60,846 bases of DNA from Clostridia bacterium. GTDB taxonomy: Bacteria; Bacillota; Clostridia; Christensenellales; Aristaeellaceae. Positions within the stretch are counted from its first letter, which is position 1. Each line of letters starts with the position of its first letter. Below, piece after piece: positions 7,914-16,780 of the stretch. Under the pieces are notes generated by a model. The model made no database searches. It was not told where the DNA came from and saw only the letters and a list, made by a program, of their open reading frames with translations. The DNA lies in NCBI GenBank assembly GCA_017524725.1, contig JAFXUZ010000073.1, positions 1 through 60,846 of the forward strand, written 5' to 3'. The translations under genes and the position numbers were made by a program.

Positions 7914-9902
7914 ATGCTTTCCTTTTCCGCCCGTTCGGACGTTCACGATACCGAATATCTTTCCCTCGGGGACCATCACCTGTCGGCCGCGTGCGCCGTG
8001 ATGCAGGGGGACGGAAAAGCGGATTCCCCGTTTCTGCATCGGGTGACGATCCGCAACGAGGGAATGGAAGCGTGGAGCGGCGTCATCAAAGCGGATCTTT
8101 CATTCGAAGCGGGATCACCCCGCTTTTTTATGCCGGGTTTCATTTACGGAACCAACCGGGGAGAAGCGCCGCTGAACACAAACAGCAAAGCGCCCAGGCT
8201 GCGGACGGGAGAAGGGCTTTTTCCCGCGTCTTCCTGGTGGATGACCCGCAGCGACAGGCTGTCCCACCCGGGGGTGTTTGCCTTTGACGGCAAAAGGATC
8301 GTGGGGCTTTGTGCGCCGCCATATTTCCTGAGATCGGGCGACAGGATCGCCGCGTGGGCTCCGGGCGTATCCGGCGAATGGCTGCAGTACGCCGGCTTCG
8401 GCTGCGACCTTGACGGGAAAAAGATCAGCTATACCCTCGGGTATGAAAACGCGCCCTGGTTCTTCCTGGATTCCCATCATTATTCTTCCCGCGCGCCGCT
8501 GTCCGGCAACCGTTTTTGCCTGGCGCCTGGAGAGGAAGTCTGTTTCACCGTCGCGGAGTTCAACTATCCGGCAGCGAACGAGACTGGGCTGAACGCCGCC
8601 ATCCGAAAAGTCTACAGCCTGTATCACGAACCCCCGCGCCGGTGCCAGTCCCCCGGGACGGCTGTCGGGAGGATCGCGGAAGCCGTCGGAAGCGCGGCAT
8701 GGCTGCCCCGGTACAAAGCCTATGCGGGGTTCGTGTTCGACAAGCCCGACAGCCATGAAGTGCGCCTACTCCCTTCCATCTCCTGGACAAACGGACTGGC
8801 CACCGCAGTTCCGATGCTGGAGGCGTCCCTGCGCCTGCGTCGGGAGGATCTAAGGGACCAGGCGCTGAAGTGCATCGACCATATCGTTCAGACGAGCATC
8901 AATCCCGGGAACGGCCTCCCATTCACGGCGGAGGTGGACGGCGTATGGTGCAACCGGGGCTGGTGGTATGACACGCAGCCCGTGCCCGGACACGCCGCCT
9001 ATCTGGTGGGCCAGGCCGTTTACCTGATCCTGAAAGGATATATGTTCGAAGAACGGCTTGCCGGTGAAAGGCATGAAGACTGGCTCGAATACGCCCGGAA
9101 AGCGCTCCTTGTGACGGAGAGGAGCCGGAATGGCGACGGGGAATATCCGTATATCATTTCCGAAGAAACCGGCGCGGGCCTTTGCTATGATTCCCTTTCC
9201 GGCGCGTGGTGTATGGCAGCGGCGGCCTTTTACTGCGCGCTGAGCGGGGAAACCGAATGGATCGGAGACCTTAAGCGCAGCGAACGATATTATCACCGTA
9301 AATTTATCTCCCGTATGGAATGCTACGGAGGCCCCCTGGATATCGGCAAGCAGACGGATTCGGAAGGGGTCCTGGCTTATATCCGGGCGGTCCGCCTGCT
9401 GCATGAGGTTACGGGGGATGAGGAACTGCTGGACCATATGAGGGACGCGCTGGAATATGAGTTCACATTCAAGTTCTGCTACAATTCCCCGATCAAGGTG
9501 CCGCCGCTCGGCAAAATCAACTGGTCCAGCTGCGGCGGGAGCATCACCTCCGTGTGCAATCCCCATATCCATCCCATGTCCAGTTCGGTCATCGACGAGC
9601 TTCTGTACTATACGGAGCGGAGAAAGGACGATTATATCCGGTCAAGGCTGGAGGATACCGTGCTGTGGAGCTGCCAGGTGAGCAATACCCGGGACGGGGA
9701 ATATGATTACGGCAAAACGGGATGGATGAGCGAGCGCTTCTGCCACAGCGAAGGCCTGCTTACCGAGACTTATCCGGACGGAAGCCCCGCAAGCACATGG
9801 TTCGCCCTGATGCCCTGGGCCTGCGGCTGCATCCTTGAGGGGCTTGCGGGAGAATACTGGGAAACGGCGGCATGCGCCGACCTCGAAGGGACTTGCCGGT
9901 AA
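7914..9902 (+). CDS. Uncharacterised (alpha/alpha)-barrel-like protein
   Basis: A 662-residue protein with no motif I can assign to a named glycoside hydrolase family. About residues 1-230 look like a beta-sandwich (alternating hydrophobic strands, many Gly and aromatic residues). From about 250 onward there is a repeated helical pattern with Trp/His/Tyr-rich loops (NRGWWYDTQPVPGH, SSCGGSITSVCNPHIHPMSS), typical of (alpha/alpha)6-barrel enzymes acting on carbohydrates. No signal peptide is seen. GGAGGTGA overlaps the PHP stop codon and sets the ATG at 7914. Its position between a PHP hydrolase and a flavoprotein in a GH3-led operon supports a glycan-related enzyme. Function unknown. Confidence 0.7.
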   Translation: MLSFSARSDVHDTEYLSLGDHHLSAACAVMQGDGKADSPFLHRVTIRNEGMEAWSGVIKADLSFEAGSPRFFMPGFIYGTNRGEAPLNTNSKAPRLRTGEGLFPASSWWMTRSDRLSHPGVFAFDGKRIVGLCAPPYFLRSGDRIAAWAPGVSGEWLQYAGFGCDLDGKKISYTLGYENAPWFFLDSHHYSSRAPLSGNRFCLAPGEEVCFTVAEFNYPAANETGLNAAIRKVYSLYHEPPRRCQSPGTAVGRIAEAVGSAAWLPRYKAYAGFVFDKPDSHEVRLLPSISWTNGLATAVPMLEASLRLRREDLRDQALKCIDHIVQTSINPGNGLPFTAEVDGVWCNRGWWYDTQPVPGHAAYLVGQAVYLILKGYMFEERLAGERHEDWLEYARKALLVTERSRNGDGEYPYIISEETGAGLCYDSLSGAWCMAAAAFYCALSGETEWIGDLKRSERYYHRKFISRMECYGGPLDIGKQTDSEGVLAYIRAVRLLHEVTGDEELLDHMRDALEYEFTFKFCYNSPIKVPPLGKINWSSCGGSITSVCNPHIHPMSSSVIDELLYYTERRKDDYIRSRLEDTVLWSCQVSNTRDGEYDYGKTGWMSERFCHSEGLLTETYPDGSPASTWFALMPWACGCILEGLAGEYWETAACADLEGTCR

Positions 9903-9924
9903 ACCGGGAACCTGCGGAGGCTTC

Positions 9925-10488
9925 ATGAAAACGCTGATACTGAACGGCTCCCCAAGGAAAAACGGCGACACGGCCGCCCTGATCAGGGAAGTGACGGGAA
10001 AGCTGACCGGGGAATGCAGGGTCATAGACGCGTATACCTGCGGCATTTCGCCCTGCGTCGACTGCAGGTACTGCTGGGAACACAGCGGCTGCGCCATAAA
10101 CGATGAAATGCAGCAGGTGTACGATTATATCCGGGAATGCGACAACATTATCATCGCTTCGCCTGTGTATTTTTCGGAACTGACGGGAAAACTGCTGGAC
10201 CTGGGGAGCAGGCTGCAGACATTCTACTGCGCCGCCGCGTTCCGGCAGGAAAGGCCCATCCTCAAGCCGAAGAAAGGCGCGGTTATCCTGGTGGGGGGCG
10301 GCGACGGCCATATGGACAAAGCTTACGGTACGGCATGCATCCTGCTGCGGCAGATGAACTGCCTTTCCATCCACCCGGTGGTATGCAGCCACTCTACAAA
10401 TACGCTGCCGGCTATTGAGGACAGGAACGCGATCCTCGGAACAGAGAGCATTGTAAGTTTTTTTGAAGACCGGGGCATGCATTCATAA
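9925..10488 (+). CDS. Iron-sulfur flavoprotein-like NAD(P)H:FMN reductase
   Basis: A 187-residue flavodoxin-fold protein. The N-terminus LNGSPRKNGDTAAL is the FMN phosphate-binding loop. It is followed by a compact cysteine cluster CVDCRYCWEHSGC (CX2CX2CX5C, about residues 38-50), which matches the spacing of iron-sulfur flavoproteins, and by ASPVYFSELTG, the second flavin loop. Such proteins shuttle electrons or reduce quinone-like or flavin substrates in anaerobes. The ATG at 9925 follows GCGGAGG, and the gene is 22 nt after the previous stop, so it is the last gene of the GH3 operon. Its link to glycan use is not obvious. Confidence 0.8.
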   Translation: MKTLILNGSPRKNGDTAALIREVTGKLTGECRVIDAYTCGISPCVDCRYCWEHSGCAINDEMQQVYDYIRECDNIIIASPVYFSELTGKLLDLGSRLQTFYCAAAFRQERPILKPKKGAVILVGGGDGHMDKAYGTACILLRQMNCLSIHPVVCSHSTNTLPAIEDRNAILGTESIVSFFEDRGMHS

Positions 10489-10495
10489 CATTCGC

Positions 10496-10629
10496 CGGCG
10501 GGACCGGATCGGGGTGCAGGGGCGAAAAGCCCATGCCGCGGGGGTTCAGGGGCCGCGGAGGCCCCTGAACGCGGCGGGACAAGACAGGAGAGAAAGGAAA
10601 AACGTAAAAAGCGCTGCCCCGGATCACGC
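10496..10629. repeat. Structured repeat, copy 1 (RAYT-linked)
   Basis: A sequence of about 134 bp nearly identical to 13863-13999. It contains a perfect 10-bp-arm hairpin (TTCAGGGGCC / GGCCCCTGAA, 10545-10569, loop GCGGA) nested inside a GCCGC/GCGGC stem (10535-10539 with 10571-10575), then GACAAGACAGGAGAGAAAGG and a GCGCTGCCCCGG tail. It lies directly upstream of the RAYT transposase gene, as REP elements often do. Confidence 0.8.
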
Positions 10630-10663
10630 TTTAAAACAATAGTGATGCCGGGGACGGTTCTGT

Positions 10664-10692
10664 TTGACAAACGTTTTTCGGCGTGCTAAGCT
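10664..10692 (+). promoter_or_regulatory. Probable RAYT promoter
   Basis: A perfect TTGACA (10664-10669) lies 17 nt before a weak TAAGCT (10687-10692), about 30 nt upstream of the transposase ATG. Just before it is CGGGGACGGTTCTG, a motif often seen next to this transposase family in Firmicutes. Confidence 0.45.
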
Positions 10693-10722
10693 GTAACCAG
10701 TAATTAAAAAGGGGCTGACGGT

Positions 10723-11460
10723 ATGGCACGGCAGGCCAGAGAGCTGAGCGACAGCGGATATATGCATGTGATCGTGCGCGGGACGGACAGGCAGCCGCTG
10801 TTTGCAACAGAGGAAGACTATGCCTTTTATCTTGCATCCCTGGACCGGTACAGCCTGGTCCTGCGGGTGACTGTCTGCGCCTGGTGCCTGATGGAGAACC
10901 ATGCGCACCTTTTGCTGTATGATACCGGGAAGCAGATCCCGACGCTGATGAAAAAGCTGGGAGTGCGGTACTCCCGGTATTTCAATCAGAAATATGACCG
11001 GACGGGGCACCTGTTCCAGGACCGGTACAGGAGCGAAAAGGTGGAGGACGACGCCTATCTGGCGACAGTGTTCAGGTATATCCTGAGGAATCCGGAAAAA
11101 GCCGGGATCTGCAAGGCATCGGAGTACCGGTGGAGCAGCTATGCCCTGTATGGGAACAGGGAGTCGTTGGCGGACACCGGGGCGCTGGAAAAGATCATAG
11201 GGGATCAAGGGGCTTACGAAACATGGATCGCCGAAGAGAACGACGACGAGTGCCTGGAGTATATGCCGCCGAAACACGACGACGACTGGGCGCTGAAAGT
11301 GATCCATAAGCAGCTGGGCGGGATAAGCGGCGCCGCGCTTCGGGATATGGACCGTGAGGTGAGGAACGGGGCTCTGCGGAAGCTTAAAAAAGCGGGACTG
11401 AGCGTAAGGCAGATCGAGAGGCTGACGGGGATCAACCGCGGGACCATACAAAAGGCATAA
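10723..11460 (+). CDS. REP-associated tyrosine transposase (RAYT, Y1_Tnp)
   Basis: A 245-residue HUH-type single-strand transposase of the IS200/RAYT family. The core shows the histidine pair ENHAHLLLY (His60, His62) and a downstream tyrosine helix VRYSRYFNQKYDRTGHLFQDRY (candidate nucleophile Tyr83 or Tyr86). A C-terminal helix-turn-helix-like part (LSVRQIERLTGINRGTI) probably binds DNA. RAYTs are domesticated relatives of IS200 that recognise short palindromic repeats. A structured repeat lies 94 nt upstream and a second copy 2.4 kb downstream. The ATG at 10723 has only a weak GGGG upstream. The frame appears intact. Confidence 0.85.
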   Translation: MARQARELSDSGYMHVIVRGTDRQPLFATEEDYAFYLASLDRYSLVLRVTVCAWCLMENHAHLLLYDTGKQIPTLMKKLGVRYSRYFNQKYDRTGHLFQDRYRSEKVEDDAYLATVFRYILRNPEKAGICKASEYRWSSYALYGNRESLADTGALEKIIGDQGAYETWIAEENDDECLEYMPPKHDDDWALKVIHKQLGGISGAALRDMDREVRNGALRKLKKAGLSVRQIERLTGINRGTIQKA

Positions 11461-11543
11461 CCGTGTGTTGCCCCGAAGGCACACTTATGAAGAGCAACGG
11501 TGAGAGATCCGTCATCACCGTAAAATAAAGGAGGCAGCAAACC

Positions 11544-13256
11544 ATGTCCGGATTTATTTCCGCATTGATCAAACAGCGCAAGGATGCCAAAAAGGCCCAG
11601 CCGGATACCAACGGCAGGCTCAGGGAGATCATCGGCATCATCAGAAAACAGAATTACGACAACGGGATCACGCCGGAGGTCGTCGTGAACCTCCTGGAGG
11701 ACCTGGGACCGACCTATGTCAAGATCGGCCAGATCGCTTCACAGCAGGCGGAGTACATTCCCGCCGACTACTGCGACGCCCTGGCCGGGCTGCGTTCGAA
11801 GGTGGCGCCTATGGACATTGCCACCGTACGCGCGCAGATCGAAAAATACCTGGGCAAACCGGTGGAGGAGCTCTATGCTTCCTTCGATGAAAAGCCCCTG
11901 GGCTCCGCCTCCATCGCGCAGGTGCACCGCGCGACGTTGTTCGACGGCACCGTGGTCGCGGTCAAGGTTCGCCGCCCCGGCATTGTCGAAACCGTCGCCA
12001 GGGATTTTGCGCTGATCGAAAAGGTGCTCGATACCTTCTTCAAGAAGGACGCGGGCGGGTTCGATATCAAAAGCCTGATCGTGGAACTGGAAAACACCTC
12101 GAAGGCCGAGCTCGACCTGACCAACGAGGCGGACAACCTGGACCGTTTCTGGCGGAACAATACCGGCCGCGAGAAGGTGGAAAGCCCGAAATGTTACCGT
12201 GAACTCACCTGCGAGGCTGTCCTGACCGAGAGCTTCGTGACGGGTAAGGAGGTGAGCGACACGGCATACCTGGACACGCTGGACGAGGATGAGCGCGAGC
12301 GCCTGGCCGCGCTGGTCGCGGACAACTTCGCCGAACAGGTGCTGAAGGACGGCTTCTATCATGCCGACCCGCACTCCGGGAACGTGCTGATCAAGAAAGC
12401 GGGCGGCAAGGCTGCCGCGGGCGATGAAGCTGCGGCGGAGGGAGGCAAAGTGCCGCTGCCTGAGCACGCCATCGAATGGATCGATTTCGGTATGATGGGC
12501 ACGCTTTCCACAAAGCAGCGCCAGCTGCTCATCGACATCGTGACCAACGTGGTGATGAAGGACGCCTACGGCCTCAAGCGCACGGTGCTGCAGGTGGCGC
12601 AGCCCCAGGGCGAGATCGACCACGGCGCGATGCTGGAAATGTGCGAGAGCATGTGCGGGCAGGTCAATGGAGGCGACTTCGGCGATTTTGACCTGGGCGA
12701 CCTCATGGGCACCATCTTGGGCGGCCTGCAGGAGGAAAACTACAAGGTGGATCCCTTCCTGACCAACCTCGCCCGCGGCATTGTTGCGGTGGAGGGTACG
12801 GTCAAGACCCTGAGCCCGAAGGTCAACATCCTCAATTACTTCACTGACAAGGTCGGCGGCGCGATGGATTTCAGCCTGAACCTTGAGCATCCGGAGGAAA
12901 TGAACCCGGAGATCGCGATGAAGCTCATCCAGCTTGCCAACGGGCTGACAAACTCCGCTGTAAAGACGGCGGATACGCTCGACATGCTGGAAAAGGGACA
13001 GATCAAGGTCCGCACCGATATCGGCTTCGAGGAGAAAGCGCTCGACAGCATCAACCGGATCGTGAACTACCTCATCCGGACGCTGATCATTGTCGCCGTC
13101 CTCATCGGTTCCTGCCTGCTGTGCACTGCCTCGGCCCTCTCCGGCGAGGGCGTGGCGGCAATGACGATTGTTTTCCGGGGCGTCGGTTTTGTCGGCATCG
13201 TCGTCAGCCTGTTCTTTGCGCAGCGACTGTTCCGCGAGATGAAAAAGGGCAAATAA
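11544..13256 (+). CDS. ABC1/UbiB-family atypical kinase
   Basis: A 570-residue ABC1/AarF/UbiB-family protein. Family motifs in order: GPTYVKIGQIAS with the KxGQ motif (residues 60-63), GSASIAQVHRA, the lysine in VAVKVRRPG, ELDLTNEADN, the catalytic-loop-like HADPHSGNVL and the metal-binding WIDFGMMG. Two transmembrane helices close the protein (about 505-555), giving membrane anchoring. Family members support isoprenoid/quinone or lipid metabolism, usually as ATPases; the role in an anaerobe without obvious ubiquinone genes is unclear. An AAAGGAGG site lies 11 nt upstream of the ATG. The gene shares no obvious function with the adjoining transposase. Confidence 0.88.
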   Translation: MSGFISALIKQRKDAKKAQPDTNGRLREIIGIIRKQNYDNGITPEVVVNLLEDLGPTYVKIGQIASQQAEYIPADYCDALAGLRSKVAPMDIATVRAQIEKYLGKPVEELYASFDEKPLGSASIAQVHRATLFDGTVVAVKVRRPGIVETVARDFALIEKVLDTFFKKDAGGFDIKSLIVELENTSKAELDLTNEADNLDRFWRNNTGREKVESPKCYRELTCEAVLTESFVTGKEVSDTAYLDTLDEDERERLAALVADNFAEQVLKDGFYHADPHSGNVLIKKAGGKAAAGDEAAAEGGKVPLPEHAIEWIDFGMMGTLSTKQRQLLIDIVTNVVMKDAYGLKRTVLQVAQPQGEIDHGAMLEMCESMCGQVNGGDFGDFDLGDLMGTILGGLQEENYKVDPFLTNLARGIVAVEGTVKTLSPKVNILNYFTDKVGGAMDFSLNLEHPEEMNPEIAMKLIQLANGLTNSAVKTADTLDMLEKGQIKVRTDIGFEEKALDSINRIVNYLIRTLIIVAVLIGSCLLCTASALSGEGVAAMTIVFRGVGFVGIVVSLFFAQRLFREMKKGK

Positions 13257-13279
13257 ACCGTGAGCGAGGGTACAGGCAT

Positions 13280-13792
13280 ATGGTGACAAAGCATGTGATC
13301 GTCCTTCCGTATGACGAACAATGGGAGCGGGATTTCCTGAAGATCGAGGGCGAGATCCGGGATGCTCTGGGGCAGCTGGCCCTTTCGATCGAGCATGTCG
13401 GCAGCACGGCTGTACGGGGATTATCCGCCAAGCCGATCATCGATATCGACGTCGTCATAGAAGATCATTCTTTGCTGGGACCCGTCATAGCTTCCCTGGA
13501 AAAGATCGGTTACCGGCATGAAGGCGACCTGGGCATTGCCGGCCGGGAGGCGTTCAAGTATGAAGGCAAGGACCACCTGCGGAAGCATCACCTGTATGTT
13601 TGTCCCTGGGATTCGGCCGAACTGAAAAGGCATATCGCGTTCAGGGACTACCTGCGCTGCCACCCTGAGGCGGTACGCGAATACAGCCTGGTGAAAGAAG
13701 AAGGTGCAAGGCTCTATCCGTACGATATTGAAAAATATATCGAACACAAAACGCCCTTCATCGAAAGGATCTACGCGGAGATCGGCATATAA
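13280..13792 (+). CDS. GrpB-family nucleotidyltransferase-like protein
   Basis: A 170-residue GrpB/UPF0157 protein. It shows the characteristic core EHVGSTAVRGLSAKPIIDIDVV (about 39-60), which is a nucleotidyltransferase-fold GS...D.D pattern, then HHLYVC and FRDYLRCHP. Its biochemical role is not established. The ATG at 13280 is 23 nt downstream of the ABC1 stop; a GTG at 13283 is an alternative. It probably shares a transcript with the ABC1 kinase gene. Confidence 0.85.
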   Translation: MVTKHVIVLPYDEQWERDFLKIEGEIRDALGQLALSIEHVGSTAVRGLSAKPIIDIDVVIEDHSLLGPVIASLEKIGYRHEGDLGIAGREAFKYEGKDHLRKHHLYVCPWDSAELKRHIAFRDYLRCHPEAVREYSLVKEEGARLYPYDIEKYIEHKTPFIERIYAEIGI

Positions 13793-13862
13793 CAAACATA
13801 TCCCTGCTGATGATAAGCGAACCCATGCGCCGGCGGCCCGGAAAGAATGAATGCCGCTTTGA

Positions 13863-13999
13863 CGGCGGGAGCGGAATGGGGTGCAGGGGCGAAAAGCCCA
13901 TGCCGCGGGGTTTCAGGGGCCGCGGAGGCCCCTGAGCGCGGCGGGACAAAACAGGAGAGAAAGGAAAAAACGTAAAAAAAGCGCTGCCCCGGAGATCGC
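13863..13999. repeat. Structured repeat, copy 2
   Basis: A sequence of about 137 bp matching 10496-10629 in the same orientation, with scattered substitutions and small poly-A length differences. The core hairpin is kept (13913-13935, 9-bp arms). The 3' tail GCGCTGCC here becomes one arm of a functional-looking terminator for the minus-strand GH94 gene. Confidence 0.8.
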
Positions 14000-14015
14000 T
14001 TCCGCGGCAGCGCTT
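13974..14015 (-). terminator. Intrinsic terminator of the GH94 gene
   Basis: AAGCGCTGCC (13979-13988) pairs with GGCAGCGCTT (14006-14015). Read on the minus strand the hairpin is followed by a run of T. It lies 66 nt beyond the GH94 stop, and one arm is contributed by the repeat copy. Confidence 0.8.
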
Positions 14016-14080
14016 GAAACATGATATATGGAAAGAACTTATTCTCCGCGTCTGAAAGCTCCGCAGAGGAAAGGGTGGTG

Positions 14081-16480
14081 TTACATCACGACCGTGATCT
14101 CAGAGCCGTCGCGCAGGACGTCATCGGTGAGGACCTCGCTCTTTACTTCAGCGCCGTCCACCAGCACCCTGGAGACGCCGCCTTCCCTGTGGGCGCTGTT
14201 GTCCACGGTGATGTGCAGGCGCTTGCCGCGGAAGGTCTTGTCCATGGTGAAGCCGTCCCACTCGGCGGGGATGGCGGGGGAGATGCGCAGGCCGTCGGGG
14301 GTGGGGCGCAGGCCCAGGATGCCCTCCACGCAGCCCACCATCACGGTGGAGGCTGTGCCGGTGAGCCAGTGCACATGGGCGCGGCCGGGCTGGGGCGTTT
14401 CGTGGCCCTCGATGAACTGGCTGTGGACGTAGGGCTCCACCTCGCGGATCTCGGCGCGGTCGTTGTAGGCGGCGGGGCAGCTTTCCTTGAAATACCGGAA
14501 GGCGCGGTTGCCGTGGTTCATCAGGCTCTCGGCCAGGATGATCCAGCCCTGGGCCTGGCAGAAGATGCCGCCGTTTTCCTTGGTGGTGGGGTTGAAGAGC
14601 AGCATGGCCGCCCCGTCGAAGGCATGCTCCTTGTAGCAGGGGGTCATCAGTTCGACGCCGTTGGGGGTATTCAGCAGCTTTTCGGTGGTGTCCAGGGCGA
14701 TCTCGCTCTGCTCGGGGGTCGACGCGCCGCTGATGACGCCCCAGGACTGGGGATTGAGCCACATGGAACCCTCGATGTTGGACTTGGAGCCGATGACCTG
14801 GCCGTCCTCGGCAAAGCCCCTGCGCCAGCGGTCGTCCTCCCAGAAGTTTTTGTTGATCTTCTCCAGCTGTTCCGCGGCGGTCTTTTGGATGAAAGCACGG
14901 TATTCGTCGTTTTCCTTCTTTTCGGGAAGCAGCCAGTCCATGACCTTCAGGGCGTAATAGAACTGGAAGGCCACGAAGGCGCTTTCGCCCTGGGCGCCCA
15001 GCTTGAGGCAGTCGTTCCAGTCGGCGTGCAGCCCGGCGGGCATGCCGTGGGCGCCGAGATGGTTCAGGGTGAAATCGATGGCGCGCCTGAGGTGCTCAAG
15101 CACCGTGCCCTCGTCCCTGTCGGCAAAGGGGATGACCTTGTCCAGGAAGGCCTTGTCGCCGGTCTCGGCGATGTATTTGTATACCGTGGGGAACAGCCAC
15201 ATGGCGTCGTCGGCCCGGTAATGGGGATGGCCGGTCTCCCGAACGTAGCTTTCGTCCTCGGGGGTGTTTTCATGCCCGGCGTTGTGGGTGAATTTCACCA
15301 GGGGCAGGCCGCCGCCATGATGGACCTGGGCGCTGAGCATGAATTCGATGCGCTCCCTGGCCATGTCGGGATCCAGGTGGATGATGCCCTGGATGTCCTG
15401 GACGGTGTCGCGGTAGCCGTAGCCGTTGCGCTCCCCGCAGTAGATGAGGGACGCGGCGCGGCTCCAGACGAAGGTGGTGAAGCACTGGAAGGCGTTCCAG
15501 GTGTTGACCATGGTGTTCAGGTCCTCGTCGGGGGTGCGGATGTCCAGGTTGTTGAGCTTGGTGTGCCAGTAGCTCTTCAGCTCGTCCAGCTCTTTTTCGA
15601 CCTTGCCGGCCACGTCCGGCTGGTAGGAATCCATCAGCCTGCGCGCTTCAAACTGGGTGCGCTGGGACAGGATGAAGGCCATGGTGGCGCTTTCGCCGGG
15701 GGCCAGGGTCACGACGGTGTGCAGCGCGCCGCAGGGGTTGCCGTTGAAGTTGAGGGAATTATCAAGGCGCCCTTCGACGACGGCTTTGGGATTGACGAAG
15801 CGGCTGGAGCCGAGGAACCTTTCCCTGCGCCCGGTGTAGCTGACCACGGGGGCGCCGGCCAGGCCGAAGAAACGTTCGGAGCCGTTGGAGCCGTCGGGGT
15901 TCACGTGGCAGAAGCGGTTGATGCGCTGGAGGATGAAATCGTCGTGGAATTCGGTCATCGTGATGAACTGGGTGTACTGCATGTTCACCAGGTCCTGGGT
16001 GTAGAAGGACTCGGTGGTGAATTCCGCGTAACCGAAGACGGACAGCGTGCGGGGACGGTCCGATTCGTTGGTCACCTTCAGGCGCCATACCTCGTGGGTG
16101 GCGTCCAGGGGCACGTAATACAGGGCTCTGGACCGGATGCCGCTGTAGAGGGATTCGATCTCGGAATAGGAGGTGCCGTGGCGGCAGACGGTCTTGTATT
16201 CGTCCAGGGGCTTTTCCGTGGGACGCCAGGAGGCGGACCAGAAGTCGCCGCTTTCGTCGTCGCGCAGGTAGATGTAGCGGCCGGGTTCGTCAAACTGGTT
16301 GAACATGTACCTGAGGATCCTTCCCGCGGCGCCGGACTTGACGAAAGAATAACCGCCGGCGTTCTGGGTGACGATGGCGCCGTAGGCGGGGCTGCCCAGG
16401 TAATTGGCCCAGGGCATGGGCGTGCGGGGATCGGTGATGACGTATTCCCTGGCCGCGTTGTCGAAATAACCGTATTGCAT
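14081..16480 (-). CDS. GH94 beta-glycoside phosphorylase (cellobiose phosphorylase-like)
   Basis: A 799-residue inverting phosphorylase of family GH94. It would split a beta-linked disaccharide with phosphate to give a sugar-1-phosphate, saving ATP. The N-terminus YGYFDNAAREYVITDPRTP and PWANYLG matches the family, followed by AGGYSF, GYGYRDTVQDIQG (about 353-365), RADDAMW and DWNDCL, whose Asp490 is the expected catalytic acid. The C-terminal jelly-roll closes with LRPTPDGLRISPAIP. Length fits cellobiose, chitobiose or cellobionate phosphorylases, and I cannot decide the acceptor. No signal peptide. AAAGGAGG precedes the ATG. It is divergent from a sugar-type ABC importer, its likely supplier. 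Confidence 0.88.
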   Translation of the reverse strand: MQYGYFDNAAREYVITDPRTPMPWANYLGSPAYGAIVTQNAGGYSFVKSGAAGRILRYMFNQFDEPGRYIYLRDDESGDFWSASWRPTEKPLDEYKTVCRHGTSYSEIESLYSGIRSRALYYVPLDATHEVWRLKVTNESDRPRTLSVFGYAEFTTESFYTQDLVNMQYTQFITMTEFHDDFILQRINRFCHVNPDGSNGSERFFGLAGAPVVSYTGRRERFLGSSRFVNPKAVVEGRLDNSLNFNGNPCGALHTVVTLAPGESATMAFILSQRTQFEARRLMDSYQPDVAGKVEKELDELKSYWHTKLNNLDIRTPDEDLNTMVNTWNAFQCFTTFVWSRAASLIYCGERNGYGYRDTVQDIQGIIHLDPDMARERIEFMLSAQVHHGGGLPLVKFTHNAGHENTPEDESYVRETGHPHYRADDAMWLFPTVYKYIAETGDKAFLDKVIPFADRDEGTVLEHLRRAIDFTLNHLGAHGMPAGLHADWNDCLKLGAQGESAFVAFQFYYALKVMDWLLPEKKENDEYRAFIQKTAAEQLEKINKNFWEDDRWRRGFAEDGQVIGSKSNIEGSMWLNPQSWGVISGASTPEQSEIALDTTEKLLNTPNGVELMTPCYKEHAFDGAAMLLFNPTTKENGGIFCQAQGWIILAESLMNHGNRAFRYFKESCPAAYNDRAEIREVEPYVHSQFIEGHETPQPGRAHVHWLTGTASTVMVGCVEGILGLRPTPDGLRISPAIPAEWDGFTMDKTFRGKRLHITVDNSAHREGGVSRVLVDGAEVKSEVLTDDVLRDGSEITVVM

Positions 16481-16516
16481 TCAAGGTACCTCCTTTGATC
16501 TGTCAGATAGCGGAGC

Positions 16517-16528
16517 GCAAACGTTTGC
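16517..16528. promoter_or_regulatory. LacI/CcpA-type operator
   Basis: GCAAACGTTTGC is a perfect 12-bp palindrome with the central CG typical of LacI-family (including CcpA-like) operators. It sits just downstream of the minus-strand -10 box, at the expected transcription start of the GH94 gene, so it would repress by blocking initiation. Confidence 0.65.
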
Positions 16529-16534
16529 AGACCT

Positions 16535-16563
16535 ATTTTAACACAAGCTCGAAAAGATGAAAA
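16535..16563 (-). promoter_or_regulatory. Promoter of the GH94 gene
   Basis: On the minus strand, TTTTCA (complement of 16558-16563) and TAAAAT (complement of 16535-16540) are 17 nt apart. The -10 box is 7 bp from the palindromic operator. Confidence 0.6.
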
Positions 16564-16572
16564 GCCCGGAAT

Positions 16573-16612
16573 GCCGCGGGAGGGCGGCTTTTGATGTTTT
16601 TTTTCTTATTTC
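16573..16612 (+). terminator. Orphan terminator-like hairpin
   Basis: GCCGC, a six-base loop and GCGGC are followed by TTTTGATGTTTTTTTT on the + strand. No + gene ends here, so it may stop transcripts antisense to the GH94 promoter region or be fortuitous. Confidence 0.35.
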
Positions 16613-16780
16613 CCGGCCCCGGAGCGGCGCGGGCATGAAACATGCCATCCCGTGAGCCACGGAAAGAGCGTGTCCGGGGGGATGGCCGACAGGAATGAGC
16701 AGAACCGGTCATTTCTGTTTTTTCATTGTTTTTTTCGTGTTTTAGAAGAACCCGCACTCCGGGAAAAGGGATCGGGAAGG

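Noticed and set aside
10489..10722. Small minus-strand peptides containing MGFSPLHP in both repeat copies
   Set aside because: Similar peptides arise simply because the repeat is duplicated; the frames continue differently outside the repeat and have no ribosome-binding site.
14021..16498. An 825-codon open frame on the + strand
   Set aside because: It is exactly antisense to the GH94 phosphorylase. Its composition (many Gly, Val, His and Gln from complementary codons) and lack of motifs show it is a shadow of a GC-rich gene.
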